From contig JAMHWF010000027.1 of assembly GCA_035911095.1 (NCBI GenBank), positions 1 to 64,000 on the forward strand: a DNA stretch of 64,000 bases, given 5' to 3'. Shown piece by piece: positions 43,823-52,921 of the stretch. Origin of the DNA: JAMHWF01 sp035911095 (GTDB lineage: Bacteria; Pseudomonadota; Gammaproteobacteria; Burkholderiales; Burkholderiaceae_C). Both the position numbers and the translations under genes were made by a program. The notes under the pieces were generated by a model. That model saw only the letters and a program-made list of their open reading frames with translations. It had not been told where the DNA came from and made no database searches. Positions within the stretch are counted from its first letter, which is position 1. Each line of letters starts with the position of its first letter.

Positions 43823-44223
43823 AGGTCTGCTCTCCCGCGCGGCATCCTGTCCAGCGGATGCTTGTTCGCGTGTTCCACGTACTCCACCAGCAGGCCGTCC
43901 GGATGGCGGACCAGCATGCTGTGGCCGGTCGCGATCGGCGCCGGCGGCTCGACGACCGTCGCCCCCTGCCTCGGCAGCCACTCGGCCCAGGCCGCGAGGT
44001 CCTCGACGAGGTAGGCCGATCGGACGGGCGGCATCGCCTCGAGCAGTGCCGCGTCGGCACCGACCAGCAGCATCGACGCCACCTGCGCGATGCGCAGCCG
44101 CCCGTCGAGCAGCCGGAGGTCGAGCCGCATGCGCTGCCCCAGCAGGCTCTCGTAGAAGGCGACGGCCTGGTCGAACCGGGCGAGCTCGAGCTGGTGGCGC
44201 GTCAGGATGTTGAGCACTCGCAT
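43819..44223 (-). CDS. small VOC-superfamily protein
   Basis: A 134-residue single-domain glyoxalase/extradiol-like protein. Visible features are LNILTRHQLELARFDQAVAF at the start, AYLVEDLAAWAEWL and HPDGLLVEYVEH near the end, where the Glu may be a metal ligand. The first His is less certain. Such small VOC proteins serve as isomerases, epimerases or accessory dioxygenases. It lies between the flavin hydroxylase and the reductase and is coupled to the latter by a 4-nt overlap. Confidence 0.75.
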   Translation of the reverse strand: MRVLNILTRHQLELARFDQAVAFYESLLGQRMRLDLRLLDGRLRIAQVASMLLVGADAALLEAMPPVRSAYLVEDLAAWAEWLPRQGATVVEPPAPIATGHSMLVRHPDGLLVEYVEHANKHPLDRMPRGRADL

Positions 44224-44252
44224 CGGCGTCCCCGCAGGCCGACCGGACCGCC

Positions 44253-45965
44253 TCAGCTCACCGCGGCCGCATCGGCGGACGCGGCGCGCGCGGGCTGGCA
44301 CTGTGCGAACCACTGCGCCAGGTACTCGGGCACGGCACGCCATTCCTCGGGCAGGCAGACCATGCCGACGTAGAGGTCGGGCCGCACGAGGATCAGCCGG
44401 CCCTCGTCGCCGATCGCATAGCGCTCGAGGATCTCGCCGGTCTCGTCGTGCACCGAGTGGTCGAAGTCGAAGCCGGTGTCGCGCCGCTCGACCGCCAGGC
44501 TGCGTGCCAGCACCGCGCGGTCCGGGTCGGGGTGCGCGGCCTGGCGCTGGCGGTCGTCGACGACCAGGCAGCACGACACCTGGTCGCCGTGGCGGCGTTC
44601 GAGTTCGTCGCGCAGGTGGCGCCCGGCGGCGGTCTGCGCCTCGGCCTGCGCGCCGGGCACGATCAGCAGCGTGAAGCGTGGGTGGCGCAGCACGTCGTAG
44701 ACGCGCTTGCGCGGCTCGCGCAGCAGCAGCGCATCGGGGGCGCGTTCGCCGGCGCGCGGGCCGTCGAGCGGCCGCAGGCCGGCCGGCACGCTCACCACCT
44801 CGCGATAGTTGTGCGACAGGCCCGACACCAGCTGGATCGTGCGGGCCTCCCAGCCCGGCTCCTGCGTGTAGTGCAGGCGTTCCTCGGGTTCGATGCCGAA
44901 GCCCATGACGATCTCGTGCGTGGCCATCGCGCCTTCCGAGATCTGCTCGCCGATCGGCTTGCGCTCACGCTCGTAGCTGTCGAGGATCGCCTCGTCGGCC
45001 TCGCCCTTCACCACCGCGGCGAGCTTCCAGCCGAGGTTGAAGGCGTCCTGCATGCAGCCGTTCATGCCCTGCCCGCCCGACGGCGAGTGCACGTGCGAGG
45101 CGTCGCCGCAGATCAGCATGCGGCCGTTGCGATAGCGGTCGGCGATGTTGTTGCGGATCTCCCAGGCCGTCACCCACTCGGGCTCCCCGACGCGGAAGCC
45201 GATGCCCAGGCGGTCGGCCACTTCCTGGAAGGCACGGCGCGGGTCCTCCGCATGCACGTATTCGCCGGTCGGCTCGCTCATGTAGATGCGCCAGTGCCGC
45301 CCGGGCAGCTTGGTGCAGTTCATGAACAGCTCCTTGTTGAAGAAGTAGTTCATCCAGCGGTCGTCGAAGCGCACGTCGCTGAGTTCGACGTCCATCATCG
45401 CCATCACCGCGACCTGCTCGCCCGCGAAGCGGATGCCCGCGGCCTCGCGCACGAAGCTGCGCACGCCGTCGCAGCCGACGACCCAGGGGTGCTCATGCTG
45501 CGTCAGCGCCCCGTCCGGCCCGCGGACCGTCGCCTGCACGCGCTCGCCCGCCTGCACCAGGCCGGTCAGCTCGGTGCGGTACTCGGGGCGCAGGCTGTAC
45601 TGCGCGAAGAGATGCTCGCGCAGCACCTGCTCGAAGTCGTTCTGGTTGATCTTGTAATAGAAGGCGAAGCGCGTCGGCAGCACGCGGTAGTCGGTACGCG
45701 GCTGCCGGTCTTCCGGCAGGTGCGGGAAGTGGTAGATGTTGCCCGGGCATTCGAGGCAGACCTCTTCCAGCCGGTGCGCCAGGCCCATGTGCTCGAACAT
45801 CTCCATCGAGCGCGCATGCACGGTCATGGCCCGGGTGGTGTGCGACGGGCCCTGCCGCTTCTCGATCAGCCGCACCGGCACGTTCCGCCGCAGCAGCTCG
45901 TGCGCCATGATCAGGCCGGCCGGCCCGCCGCCGACGATCAGGACCGGGTCTTGTGGTGTGTTCAT
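44253..45965 (-). CDS. FAD-dependent aromatic hydroxylase (PheA/TfdB/MhpA class)
   Basis: A 570-residue flavoprotein monooxygenase. The FAD site is VLIVGGGPAGLIMAHELL (about 8-25), the DG motif is VVGCDGVRSFVRE and the second FAD motif is GRMLICGDASHVHSP (about 295-309). A thioredoxin-like C-terminal domain of about 190 residues is typical of phenol 2-hydroxylase-like enzymes. It would hydroxylate a phenolic ring to a catechol or hydroquinone ahead of ring cleavage. It follows the Rieske gene in the same operon. Confidence 0.9.
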   Translation of the reverse strand: MNTPQDPVLIVGGGPAGLIMAHELLRRNVPVRLIEKRQGPSHTTRAMTVHARSMEMFEHMGLAHRLEEVCLECPGNIYHFPHLPEDRQPRTDYRVLPTRFAFYYKINQNDFEQVLREHLFAQYSLRPEYRTELTGLVQAGERVQATVRGPDGALTQHEHPWVVGCDGVRSFVREAAGIRFAGEQVAVMAMMDVELSDVRFDDRWMNYFFNKELFMNCTKLPGRHWRIYMSEPTGEYVHAEDPRRAFQEVADRLGIGFRVGEPEWVTAWEIRNNIADRYRNGRMLICGDASHVHSPSGGQGMNGCMQDAFNLGWKLAAVVKGEADEAILDSYERERKPIGEQISEGAMATHEIVMGFGIEPEERLHYTQEPGWEARTIQLVSGLSHNYREVVSVPAGLRPLDGPRAGERAPDALLLREPRKRVYDVLRHPRFTLLIVPGAQAEAQTAAGRHLRDELERRHGDQVSCCLVVDDRQRQAAHPDPDRAVLARSLAVERRDTGFDFDHSVHDETGEILERYAIGDEGRLILVRPDLYVGMVCLPEEWRAVPEYLAQWFAQCQPARAASADAAAVS

Positions 45966-46094
45966 GCTCGTCTGTCGCGCCGGGGTCGCTCCGGCGCTTC
46001 TTCTGGGGTGTGGGGAGGGGCCCGGCGGCGCCGCCACCGCGGCTGCGGCGGCGGGCGACGGGCGTGAACGCTGCGGTGGGCGGCGCCTGCGCCG

Positions 46095-47198
46095 TCAGCC
46101 GCGCACCGTGGCGATCGGAATGGACGCCGCCGGCGCCGGTGCCGCGGGCGCGCTCTGTTCCTTGCGGATCATCGCGTCGAACAGGCGCCGGCCGCGCACG
46201 CAGGTGGCGTCTGCCTTCAGCAGCACCTCGTGAGGTGCCCCGCCCAGCCCGGTGATCATGGCTTCGATCTCGCGGGTTGCGACCAGGTCCTCCTCGACGA
46301 CCTTGCTGATGTTGTCGAGCATCGCCTGGCCGAAGGCGGCGTCGTCGCGCTTGAAGGTCCGCCCCAGCGCGAAGAAGTAGTGCGCCGTGTGCTTCGTGGC
46401 CGGCGTGATCGCGTGATAGACCTTGATGCGACCCAGCACCTCGCCCGGGCGATCGTCCACCGTCGTGGCGCGGAACAGGTTGTCGAAGCCGACGTGCAGG
46501 CACGGCAGGTAGAGCTTCATGCCGAACTCGCGATCGATCGCGCCGTAGTAGCCGAACAGGTCGGCGTAGAACGGCGGGCAGTCGATGCCCGGGAACACGC
46601 GGCGGCTGCTGATCCAGTTGTCGCCGTTCTCGCGCTGCTCCTCGACCGAGCTGAAGTCGCCAGAGCCGATGCTCGTCTTGTGGAGGTAGGCGAAGTGCGT
46701 CAGGTCGAACAGGTTGTCGTGCATCAGCATGTAGCGCCCCGGCACCGAGTGGTAGGTGCCGCCCAGGATCGTGAAATCCGGGTCGGTCAGGCCGATGTGA
46801 TGGTGGTCCGGGATCAGCGATTCGTCCGCCAGCGCCGGGTCGCCCATCCAGATCCAGGTCCATTCCCAGCGCTCGACCAGCGGGAAGGCCTTGACGCTGC
46901 AACTCGCCGGCACCACCGTCTGCGACGGGATCCGCACGCAGCTGCCGGTGGGCGAGAAGGTGATGCCGTGGTAGCTGCACTCGATGTTGTCGCCCACCAG
47001 CCGGCTCTTGCCGAGCGGGAAGTGGCGGTGCGGGCAGCGGCCGGCCAGCGCCACCGGCTCGCCGGCCTCGGTGCGGTAGAAGGCCACCGGCTCGTTGAGG
47101 ATCCAGCGCTCCATCGGCTCTCGGCCGATCTCCCTGGACCAGGCGGCGACGTACCACTGGTTGCGGGCGGCGAAGTGGCCTTCGGCGAGGGGATACAT
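46095..47198 (-). CDS. Rieske oxygenase, vanillate-demethylase-like
   Basis: A 367-residue oxygenase component. The Rieske site is CPHRHFPLG...CSYHG (about 54-77), and the mononuclear iron site fits DNLFDLTHFAYLHK (Asp/His/His, about 160-173). Length and motifs fit the VanA/TsaM group, which demethylates or hydroxylates aromatic and related substrates. AAGGAGACAAG precedes the ATG. It probably works with the reductase at 42.8 kb. Substrate unknown. Confidence 0.9.
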   Translation of the reverse strand: MYPLAEGHFAARNQWYVAAWSREIGREPMERWILNEPVAFYRTEAGEPVALAGRCPHRHFPLGKSRLVGDNIECSYHGITFSPTGSCVRIPSQTVVPASCSVKAFPLVERWEWTWIWMGDPALADESLIPDHHHIGLTDPDFTILGGTYHSVPGRYMLMHDNLFDLTHFAYLHKTSIGSGDFSSVEEQRENGDNWISSRRVFPGIDCPPFYADLFGYYGAIDREFGMKLYLPCLHVGFDNLFRATTVDDRPGEVLGRIKVYHAITPATKHTAHYFFALGRTFKRDDAAFGQAMLDNISKVVEEDLVATREIEAMITGLGGAPHEVLLKADATCVRGRRLFDAMIRKEQSAPAAPAPAASIPIATVRG

Positions 47199-47308
47199 GT
47201 CTTGTCTCCTTGTGGGAAGTGCGGGCGTGCGGCTGGCGGCCGGCGGCGCTTCTGGGGGCGGCGTCCGGCGCGGGTGATCGGGGGTGCTCGTGGCGAAGCG
47301 GACCGGCG

Positions 47309-48199
47309 TCAGTCGGGCGACCCGCCCGCCGCGCGTGCGCGGTCCGGCGGGTCGAGCGTCGCGATGAAGTTCAGCAGGTCGTCGGCAAAGCGCCCCGGGT
47401 GTTCGAGGAAGGGCGCGTGGCCGGCGTCCGGATCGACCCGGGCGGTGGCCCGCGGCAGGGTCTGCGCCAGCCGCTGCGCCAGGCGCGGCAGCACCACCTG
47501 GTCGTGCCCGCCGTGGCAGGCCAGCACCGGCAGGTCCAGCGTCGACAGCAGTTCGTCGTAGTCGAGCGGCCGTTCGCGCAGCCAGGCGCGCTGCGCCGGC
47601 TGCGTGCGGGCGAGCACGCGCTCGAAGTGGCGGAAGGCGGCCGAGCCCGGCGGCAGCCCGAGCACCTCGCCGATGAAACGGCTCGCCGCCTCGCGTTCCA
47701 CGGCCGGATCGTCCGAGCACAGCGTCGCCAGGCAGGCATGCGCCGGGCCGACCGACGCGGCATCGGCCAGCGTCGCGGCCGCGACGTAGACGATGCCGCC
47801 GAGCCCCGAGGGCCCGACGTGCCGCAGGTAGTCGTTGAGCATGCGGCCGCTGTAGGACCAGGCCACGACCACCGGCTTCACCAAGCCGCAGGCCTCGATC
47901 AGCGCCTGCAGGTCGCCGGCCCAGCGGTGGCCGTCGACGTAGCCCGCGCGATCGGGCGGGCGGCCCGACCGGCCGTGCCCACGCAGGTCCGGCAGCACCA
48001 GGTCGCAGCGCTCCGCCAGCGCGGGCAGCGCGGTGACGCCGTCCCACACGCTGTGGTCGAGCGCGAACCCGTGCAGCAGCACCACGGCACGGCCCCCGGC
48101 GCGGCCGCGCCGCCAGACCGCCAGCGGGCAGCCGTCGACCGACGGCAACAGCATCGACGGCGGCGCATCCTCGGCGCTCGCTTCCATCTCGATCGGCAT
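47309..48199 (-). CDS. alpha/beta hydrolase, ring-fission-product hydrolase type
   Basis: A 296-residue hydrolase. The oxyanion segment is VVLLHGFALDHSVWDG (about 40-55), with LVLPDLRGHGRSGRP next. The nucleophile elbow reads VVAWSYSGRM, a variant of G-x-S-x-G. The His is in DAGHAPFLEHP near the C-terminus. In a cluster with a VOC dioxygenase the natural guess is hydrolysis of a meta-cleavage product or an ester. It lies 20 nt downstream of the VOC gene. Confidence 0.82.
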   Translation of the reverse strand: MPIEMEASAEDAPPSMLLPSVDGCPLAVWRRGRAGGRAVVLLHGFALDHSVWDGVTALPALAERCDLVLPDLRGHGRSGRPPDRAGYVDGHRWAGDLQALIEACGLVKPVVVAWSYSGRMLNDYLRHVGPSGLGGIVYVAAATLADAASVGPAHACLATLCSDDPAVEREAASRFIGEVLGLPPGSAAFRHFERVLARTQPAQRAWLRERPLDYDELLSTLDLPVLACHGGHDQVVLPRLAQRLAQTLPRATARVDPDAGHAPFLEHPGRFADDLLNFIATLDPPDRARAAGGSPD

Positions 48200-48219
48200 G
48201 AGCGGGCTCCGGGCCGGTG

Positions 48220-48819
48220 TCAGGCGGCGGACGTGCTGCCGAAGTGCTGGGCGCGCAGTTCCTTCCACGCGGCCATGTCCTGGTCGACCGACTGGTACTT
48301 GTCGGCGAAGAAGCGCTCGGTCACCGGCACGTTGGTCGCGAACTCGACCCGCATGCCGTTCGGGTCGTAGAAGTAGATCGAGCGGCAGTAGCCGTGGTCG
48401 ATCTCGAACACGTCGACGCCCGCGTTGACGAGCTTGGCCTTGTAGGCGTCGATCGTCGCGTGGCCTCCCGTCACCTCCATCGCGATGTGATGGCCGAACT
48501 GGTCGACTTCTGGAAAGTCCTCGGGCTTGAAGTGCGAGGGATAGTCGAAGAAGGCCAGCGCACTGCCGTCGGCCAGCTCGAAGTACAGGTGCATGTAGGG
48601 CTTGGGCTCGTTGGTCAGCGGATCGATCGGCTCGATGCACGCGGCCACCAGCGGAAAGCCGAGCAGGCCCTCGTAGAACGCACGCGTCTCCTCGGCGCTG
48701 CGGCAGCGGAAGGCGTGGTGATGCAGCATCTTCACCTTGTTGCTGCCGCGCCGTGTGGCGGCCGCTGCGCGGGCCTGGTCGAGGTCGACGTTGCTCGGGG
48801 TCCAGTTCTGCAGGCTCAT
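48220..48819 (-). CDS. VOC-family extradiol-dioxygenase-like protein
   Basis: A 199-residue protein of the vicinal oxygen chelate superfamily. Candidate iron ligands are the His in LHHHAFRCRS (about 32-36), the His in FGHHIAMEV (about 115) and the Glu in MRVEFATN (about 165). The spacing fits one-domain extradiol dioxygenases or related lyases. It is the first clear gene of the operon. A 90-codon leader frame overlaps its start codon (ATGA). Confidence 0.8.
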   Translation of the reverse strand: MSLQNWTPSNVDLDQARAAAATRRGSNKVKMLHHHAFRCRSAEETRAFYEGLLGFPLVAACIEPIDPLTNEPKPYMHLYFELADGSALAFFDYPSHFKPEDFPEVDQFGHHIAMEVTGGHATIDAYKAKLVNAGVDVFEIDHGYCRSIYFYDPNGMRVEFATNVPVTERFFADKYQSVDQDMAAWKELRAQHFGSTSAA

Positions 48820-49168
48820 CGGTGTGCTCCAGGAAGGGAAGTGCGGCGTTCGATCGACGCCAGGAGGGAGTGGCCGGCCGCCGTCCCGATCGCGTGAGCG
48901 GACGAAGGGGGGCAGGCGGGGCATCGGGTCGCACCTTGTAGGGTGCGGTTGACCGGATGTCGATGACGGGAAACCGGGGGGTTGCGCCGAGGCAGGGTGG
49001 CGCCGTTCGCCGTGCAGGCGCCGCGCGGCGCCGGCGCCGGCGCCGGCGCCGTCGGCGGGTTCGGTTCGAGGCCTGAGGTCGTGCGCACCGCTTGTCTCCG
49101 TGGGCTCGTGTCGTCTCGTGGGCGGACGGCTGGTTGATCGAAAGAGTAGGGATTCGGGATCAAAGATG
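48820..49168. other. long leader region of the VOC operon
   Basis: This 349-bp stretch has no convincing gene. One minus-strand frame (48816-49088, GTG start, GGAGACAAG just upstream, ATGA overlap with the VOC gene) could be a leader peptide, but its composition is Pro/Arg-rich and not protein-like. It includes a (GGCGCC)4 tract. Confidence 0.4.
49027..49050. repeat. (GGCGCC)4 tandem palindromic hexamer
   Basis: Four uninterrupted GGCGCC units lie in the leader of the VOC operon. The tract is self-complementary and could form a hairpin in the mRNA or be prone to slippage. Confidence 0.8.
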
Positions 49169-49208
49169 GAAATGATTAATCGCCATCCTGACCATCTACG
49201 ACATCGAT
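49169..49208. promoter_or_regulatory. 40-bp element shared with the 58.1-kb promoter
   Basis: It starts GAAATGAT and ends GACATCGAT, exactly 40 bp, as does 58121-58160. By hand alignment 28 of 40 bases agree without gaps. It lies upstream of the VOC operon, in the same orientation relative to the controlled genes. Proposed LysR binding site. Confidence 0.6.
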
Positions 49209-49273
49209 GCTTCGAGCGGGCCGGCGCTCCTTGCCGGCGGCGCTGCCGGCACGGCGCCATCACCCCGCGCCGC

Positions 49274-51721
49274 TCAGTTCGCCGCGCCTGCGGCCGGCCA
49301 GTTCGCAGCCCGCGCCGGTGCTGCCGCCGGTCCGCCCGCGGGCCGCTCCAGCAGCAGGTAGGCCAGCGCCGGCAGCAGGATCAGCGCCCCCAGCATGTTC
49401 CAGACGAACATGAACGCGAGCAGGATGCCCATGTCCCCCTGGAACTTGATCGGCGAGAACGCCCAGGTCGCCACCGCGATGCCCAGCGTGATGCCGGTCA
49501 GCACCACCACCTTGCCGGTGAACAGCAGCGCACCGTAGTAGGCCTCCGACAGCGACTTGCCCGCCTTCAGGTTGGCCAGCGTGACCGACAGGATGTAGAG
49601 CGCGTAGTCGACGCCGATGCCCACGCCGAGCGCGACCACCGGCAGCGTCGCCACCTTGACGCCGATGCCGAGCCCGACCATCAGCGCCTCGCAGAGGATC
49701 GAGGTCAGCACCAGTGGCAGCACCGCGCAGAGCACCGCCCGCCACGAGCGGAAGGTCACGTAGCACAGCACCACCACCGCGGCGTAGACCAGCGCCAGCA
49801 TCTGCCGGTTGGCGTCGCGCACGACGATGTTGGTGGCCGCTTCGATGCCGGCATTGCCGGCCGCCGAGAGGAAACGCGCCTCGTCGCTGTCGTGCAGCGC
49901 GGCAAAGGCCTCGACCGTCTCGGCGATCGCGCTCAGGGTGTCGGCCTTGTGGTCGGTCAGGTAGGCCTGGATCGTCAGGAAGCTGCATTGCGCGTCCAGC
50001 GTCTCGCGCGGCGCGTATTGCGTCACCGAGTTGATCGCCGCCTGTTCGCGCGAGAGCTCGTACCACTTCGGATTGCCTTCGGCGAAACCGACCTGCCCGC
50101 TCTTGGCGGTGCCGACGAAGGACAGCGTCGACTCGACGCCGGGCAGCGCGCGCAGCTGCGACTCCAGCGCGGCGACGCGCAGCAGCGTCGGGTACTGCGA
50201 GCAGCGGTCCTTCGGCGTCGGGATCATCACCGTGTAGACGTCGCTGCTGGCCGCGTAGTGGCCGATCACGTAGGCGTTGTCGCGGTTGTAGCGGGAGTCG
50301 GCGCGCAGTTCGGGGGCGCCGGGATCGAGGTCGCCGATCTTCAGGTTCAGGCTGACGACGAACCCGAGCACTCCCAGCACGACGGCAGCGGTGACGGCCC
50401 GCAGCGCCCACTTGCGCTCGGTGAACAGGTCGAGGAAGGCCCAGAAGCCATGCTTGCGGCGCGCCCCGCCCTGCCCTTCGAGCCGCTCGGCCCGCAGGCT
50501 GCGATCGGCCGCGGCCGCACTCACGCCGGTGTAGGACAGCAGCACCGGCAGCAGCACGAGGTTGGTGAACACCAGCACGCCGACGCCGAGGCTCGCCGCC
50601 ACCGCGAGGTCCTGGATCACCGGGATGCGGATCACCATCAGCACGGCGAAGCCCACCGCGTCGGCCAGCAAGGCCGTGAGCCCGGCCAGGAACAGGCGGC
50701 GGAAGGTGAGCCGCGCCGCCACCAGCCGCGAGGCGCCACGACCGATGTCCTGCATGATCCCGTTCATCTTCTGCGCGCCGTGGCTCATGCCGATCGCGAA
50801 GACGAGGAACGGCACCAGGATCGAATACGGGTTCAGCGTGAAGCCCAGCAGCGGCAGCAGGCCGAGCAGCCACACCACGGCGACCAGCGAGCAGACCACC
50901 ACCAGCAGCGTGCTGCGCACGCAACGGGTGTAGCCGTAGAGCACGACGGTGCAGATGCCGATCGCGATCGCGAAGAACACCAGCACCTGGCGCAGGCCGT
51001 CGATCAGGTCGCCGGCCACCTTCGCGAAGCCGATGATGTGCACGTCGACACCCTCGGCTTCGTAGCGCGAACGCAGGTCCTCGAGCCGGTGGTTGAGCCG
51101 CTGGTAGTCGAGCGCCGCGCCGCTGGCGTCGCGGTCGAGCAGCGGCACCAGCAGGATGCTCGAGCGGAAGTCCGCCGCGACGAGCTGGCCGATCTGCCCC
51201 GAGCGCTCGATGTTCTGGCGCAGCTGCGCCAGCTTGGCCTCGGAGCCGTCGAAGCCGTCGGGCATCACCGGCCCGCCGTCGAGCCCGTCCTCGGTCACCG
51301 CGACCCAGCGCACCGCCGACATGTAGATGGACTTCATGTAGGCGCGGTCGACGCCCGGCAGCACGTAGACCTCGTCGTTCAGGCGGCGCAGCGTGTCGAG
51401 GAAGCGGGCGTCGAGGATCGAACCCTCGCGCGCCGCCACCGCGATGCGCAGCGCGTTGCTCGAACCCGAGAGCTGCTTCTCGTAGCTGCGCAGGTTCTCG
51501 ATGTAGGGATGCCCGCCAGGGAGCATGCGCTCGAAGCTGGCGGTCAGCTGCAGGCGCCCGGCCTGGTGCCCCAGCAGCAGCGTCGCCACCAGGCAGAGCA
51601 GCACGACGAGCCAGCGCCGGCCGAACAGCAGCCGCTCGGCGAGCGAGCCGGAACGCGGATCGAAGGGCTCGGCGGCCGACGGCAGGCGGCCAGCGCCGCT
51701 GGAATCGGAGGCGGGCTTCAT
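49274..51721 (-). CDS. RND/MMPL-type inner-membrane transporter
   Basis: An 815-residue permease with the two-fold RND pattern: one N-terminal membrane segment, a large periplasmic domain, five membrane segments (about 225-390), then the repeat. The second half has VVALGVGIGVDYALYIL, with the Asp expected for proton coupling. In the first half the same place reads FAIGMSHGAQKMN, without Asp. The family handles lipids, hopanoids and other hydrophobic molecules. It is translationally coupled (ATGA) to the propeller protein gene and ends the envelope set. Confidence 0.88.
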   Translation of the reverse strand: MKPASDSSGAGRLPSAAEPFDPRSGSLAERLLFGRRWLVVLLCLVATLLLGHQAGRLQLTASFERMLPGGHPYIENLRSYEKQLSGSSNALRIAVAAREGSILDARFLDTLRRLNDEVYVLPGVDRAYMKSIYMSAVRWVAVTEDGLDGGPVMPDGFDGSEAKLAQLRQNIERSGQIGQLVAADFRSSILLVPLLDRDASGAALDYQRLNHRLEDLRSRYEAEGVDVHIIGFAKVAGDLIDGLRQVLVFFAIAIGICTVVLYGYTRCVRSTLLVVVCSLVAVVWLLGLLPLLGFTLNPYSILVPFLVFAIGMSHGAQKMNGIMQDIGRGASRLVAARLTFRRLFLAGLTALLADAVGFAVLMVIRIPVIQDLAVAASLGVGVLVFTNLVLLPVLLSYTGVSAAAADRSLRAERLEGQGGARRKHGFWAFLDLFTERKWALRAVTAAVVLGVLGFVVSLNLKIGDLDPGAPELRADSRYNRDNAYVIGHYAASSDVYTVMIPTPKDRCSQYPTLLRVAALESQLRALPGVESTLSFVGTAKSGQVGFAEGNPKWYELSREQAAINSVTQYAPRETLDAQCSFLTIQAYLTDHKADTLSAIAETVEAFAALHDSDEARFLSAAGNAGIEAATNIVVRDANRQMLALVYAAVVVLCYVTFRSWRAVLCAVLPLVLTSILCEALMVGLGIGVKVATLPVVALGVGIGVDYALYILSVTLANLKAGKSLSEAYYGALLFTGKVVVLTGITLGIAVATWAFSPIKFQGDMGILLAFMFVWNMLGALILLPALAYLLLERPAGGPAAAPARAANWPAAGAAN

Positions 51722-52863
51722 GAGCCTGAAGCGGTGACGGCGGCGTGCACCGCCGGTTTCAGGATGGCGACGCCGCGCGGGCCGACGGCGACCAGTTCGC
51801 CGGCCGCATTGGTCGTCACCGCGGACAGCGCCGCGCCGCGCTCGGGCAGGCGCGCCAGCGGGCCGCCGGGTCGCGTGCTGAGGTACACGCTGCCGTCCTG
51901 CGACACCAGGGCGACGCGGCCGTCGCCGAGCGTGGTGGCGCCGGTGATCGCGCTGGAGGCGGCCTCCGGGCTACGGTCGGTCCAGCTGCGGCCCTGGTCG
52001 GACGACGCGAACACATGCCCGCGCAGGCCGTAGACCAGCACCTGCCCGTCGGGCGTCGGCTGCACGCCGAAGAAGCTGCCCTCGTAGGGCGAGCTGAGCC
52101 GCTCGAAGGACGCGCCGTGGTCACGCGACACGTAGAGGCTGCCGCGCTCGCCGGCGATGTAGACCGCACCGGCGCCGGCCTTGATCGCGTAGAGGTGGTT
52201 GCCGTCCGGGTTGTCGAGACGTCCGTCGCAGCGCTGCCAGCGCTGCCCGCCGTCGGTCGTGCAGAGCAGGCGGCCGAACGAGCCGACGGCGTAACCGCGG
52301 CGCGGGTCCTCGAAATGGACGTCGAGCAGCGGGTCGCCCTCGCCGCCCGACGCGGCGGCCGGGGCGCGGCCGTCCGGCGGCGCTTCCGCCTCCAGCGCCT
52401 GGAAGCCGTCGAGCTGCTTGCGCCAGCTGCTGCCGCCATCGTCGGTGGCGAGGATCACGCCGCTGTGGCCGACGGCCCAGCCCAGGCGCGCGTCGACGAA
52501 GTGCAGGCTGGTCAGCGTGACGCCGACCGGCACGCGGGCCTGGGTCCAGTGTTCGCCGCCGTCGTCGCTGAGGATCACCGTGCCCGCATCGCCGACCGCC
52601 ACGAGCCGCGAGCCGGCGCGGGCGATCGCGATCAGCACCGAGGCCGCGGGCTGACGCGCCATCGCGGCGGGCTGCTGCAGCGGATCGAGCGCGTCGAGCG
52701 CCACCGGGACCGCGGCGTCCGTGGGCGGCGTGGCCCACGACGGGCCGGGCACGGCGATCGCGGCGCTGACCGCCCCGATCGCCGCGGCGGCAGTGATTGC
52801 CGCGGCCAGGGCGGCAGGGAGCGGCGCCGCGGGGCGGCGCGGCACGGGGGGACGGCGTGTCAT
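51718..52863 (-). CDS. exported YCF48/BNR-type beta-propeller protein
   Basis: A 381-residue protein with an N-terminal signal segment (about 15-43). At least six repeats of the kind AVGDAGTVILSDDGGEHWTQ, AVGHSGVILATDDGGSSWRK and SFGRLLCTTDGGQRWQR follow. These are YCF48/sialidase-like blades found in a photosystem assembly factor and in many exported proteins beside RND permeases. It is probably a periplasmic scaffold for the RND protein, whose gene overlaps it by 4 nt. Confidence 0.85.
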   Translation of the reverse strand: MTRRPPVPRRPAAPLPAALAAAITAAAAIGAVSAAIAVPGPSWATPPTDAAVPVALDALDPLQQPAAMARQPAASVLIAIARAGSRLVAVGDAGTVILSDDGGEHWTQARVPVGVTLTSLHFVDARLGWAVGHSGVILATDDGGSSWRKQLDGFQALEAEAPPDGRAPAAASGGEGDPLLDVHFEDPRRGYAVGSFGRLLCTTDGGQRWQRCDGRLDNPDGNHLYAIKAGAGAVYIAGERGSLYVSRDHGASFERLSSPYEGSFFGVQPTPDGQVLVYGLRGHVFASSDQGRSWTDRSPEAASSAITGATTLGDGRVALVSQDGSVYLSTRPGGPLARLPERGAALSAVTTNAAGELVAVGPRGVAILKPAVHAAVTASGS

Positions 52864-52921
52864 GGCAGTGGCGGGAACGCGGTGGCGGGAGGGAGGCGGG
52901 CCCCAGCGGGCCGCGCCGTCT

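Noticed and set aside
49100..52033. 977-codon forward frame opposite the RND permease
   Set aside because: His/Arg/Gln-rich shadow; the minus strand encodes obvious membrane segments and RND motifs.
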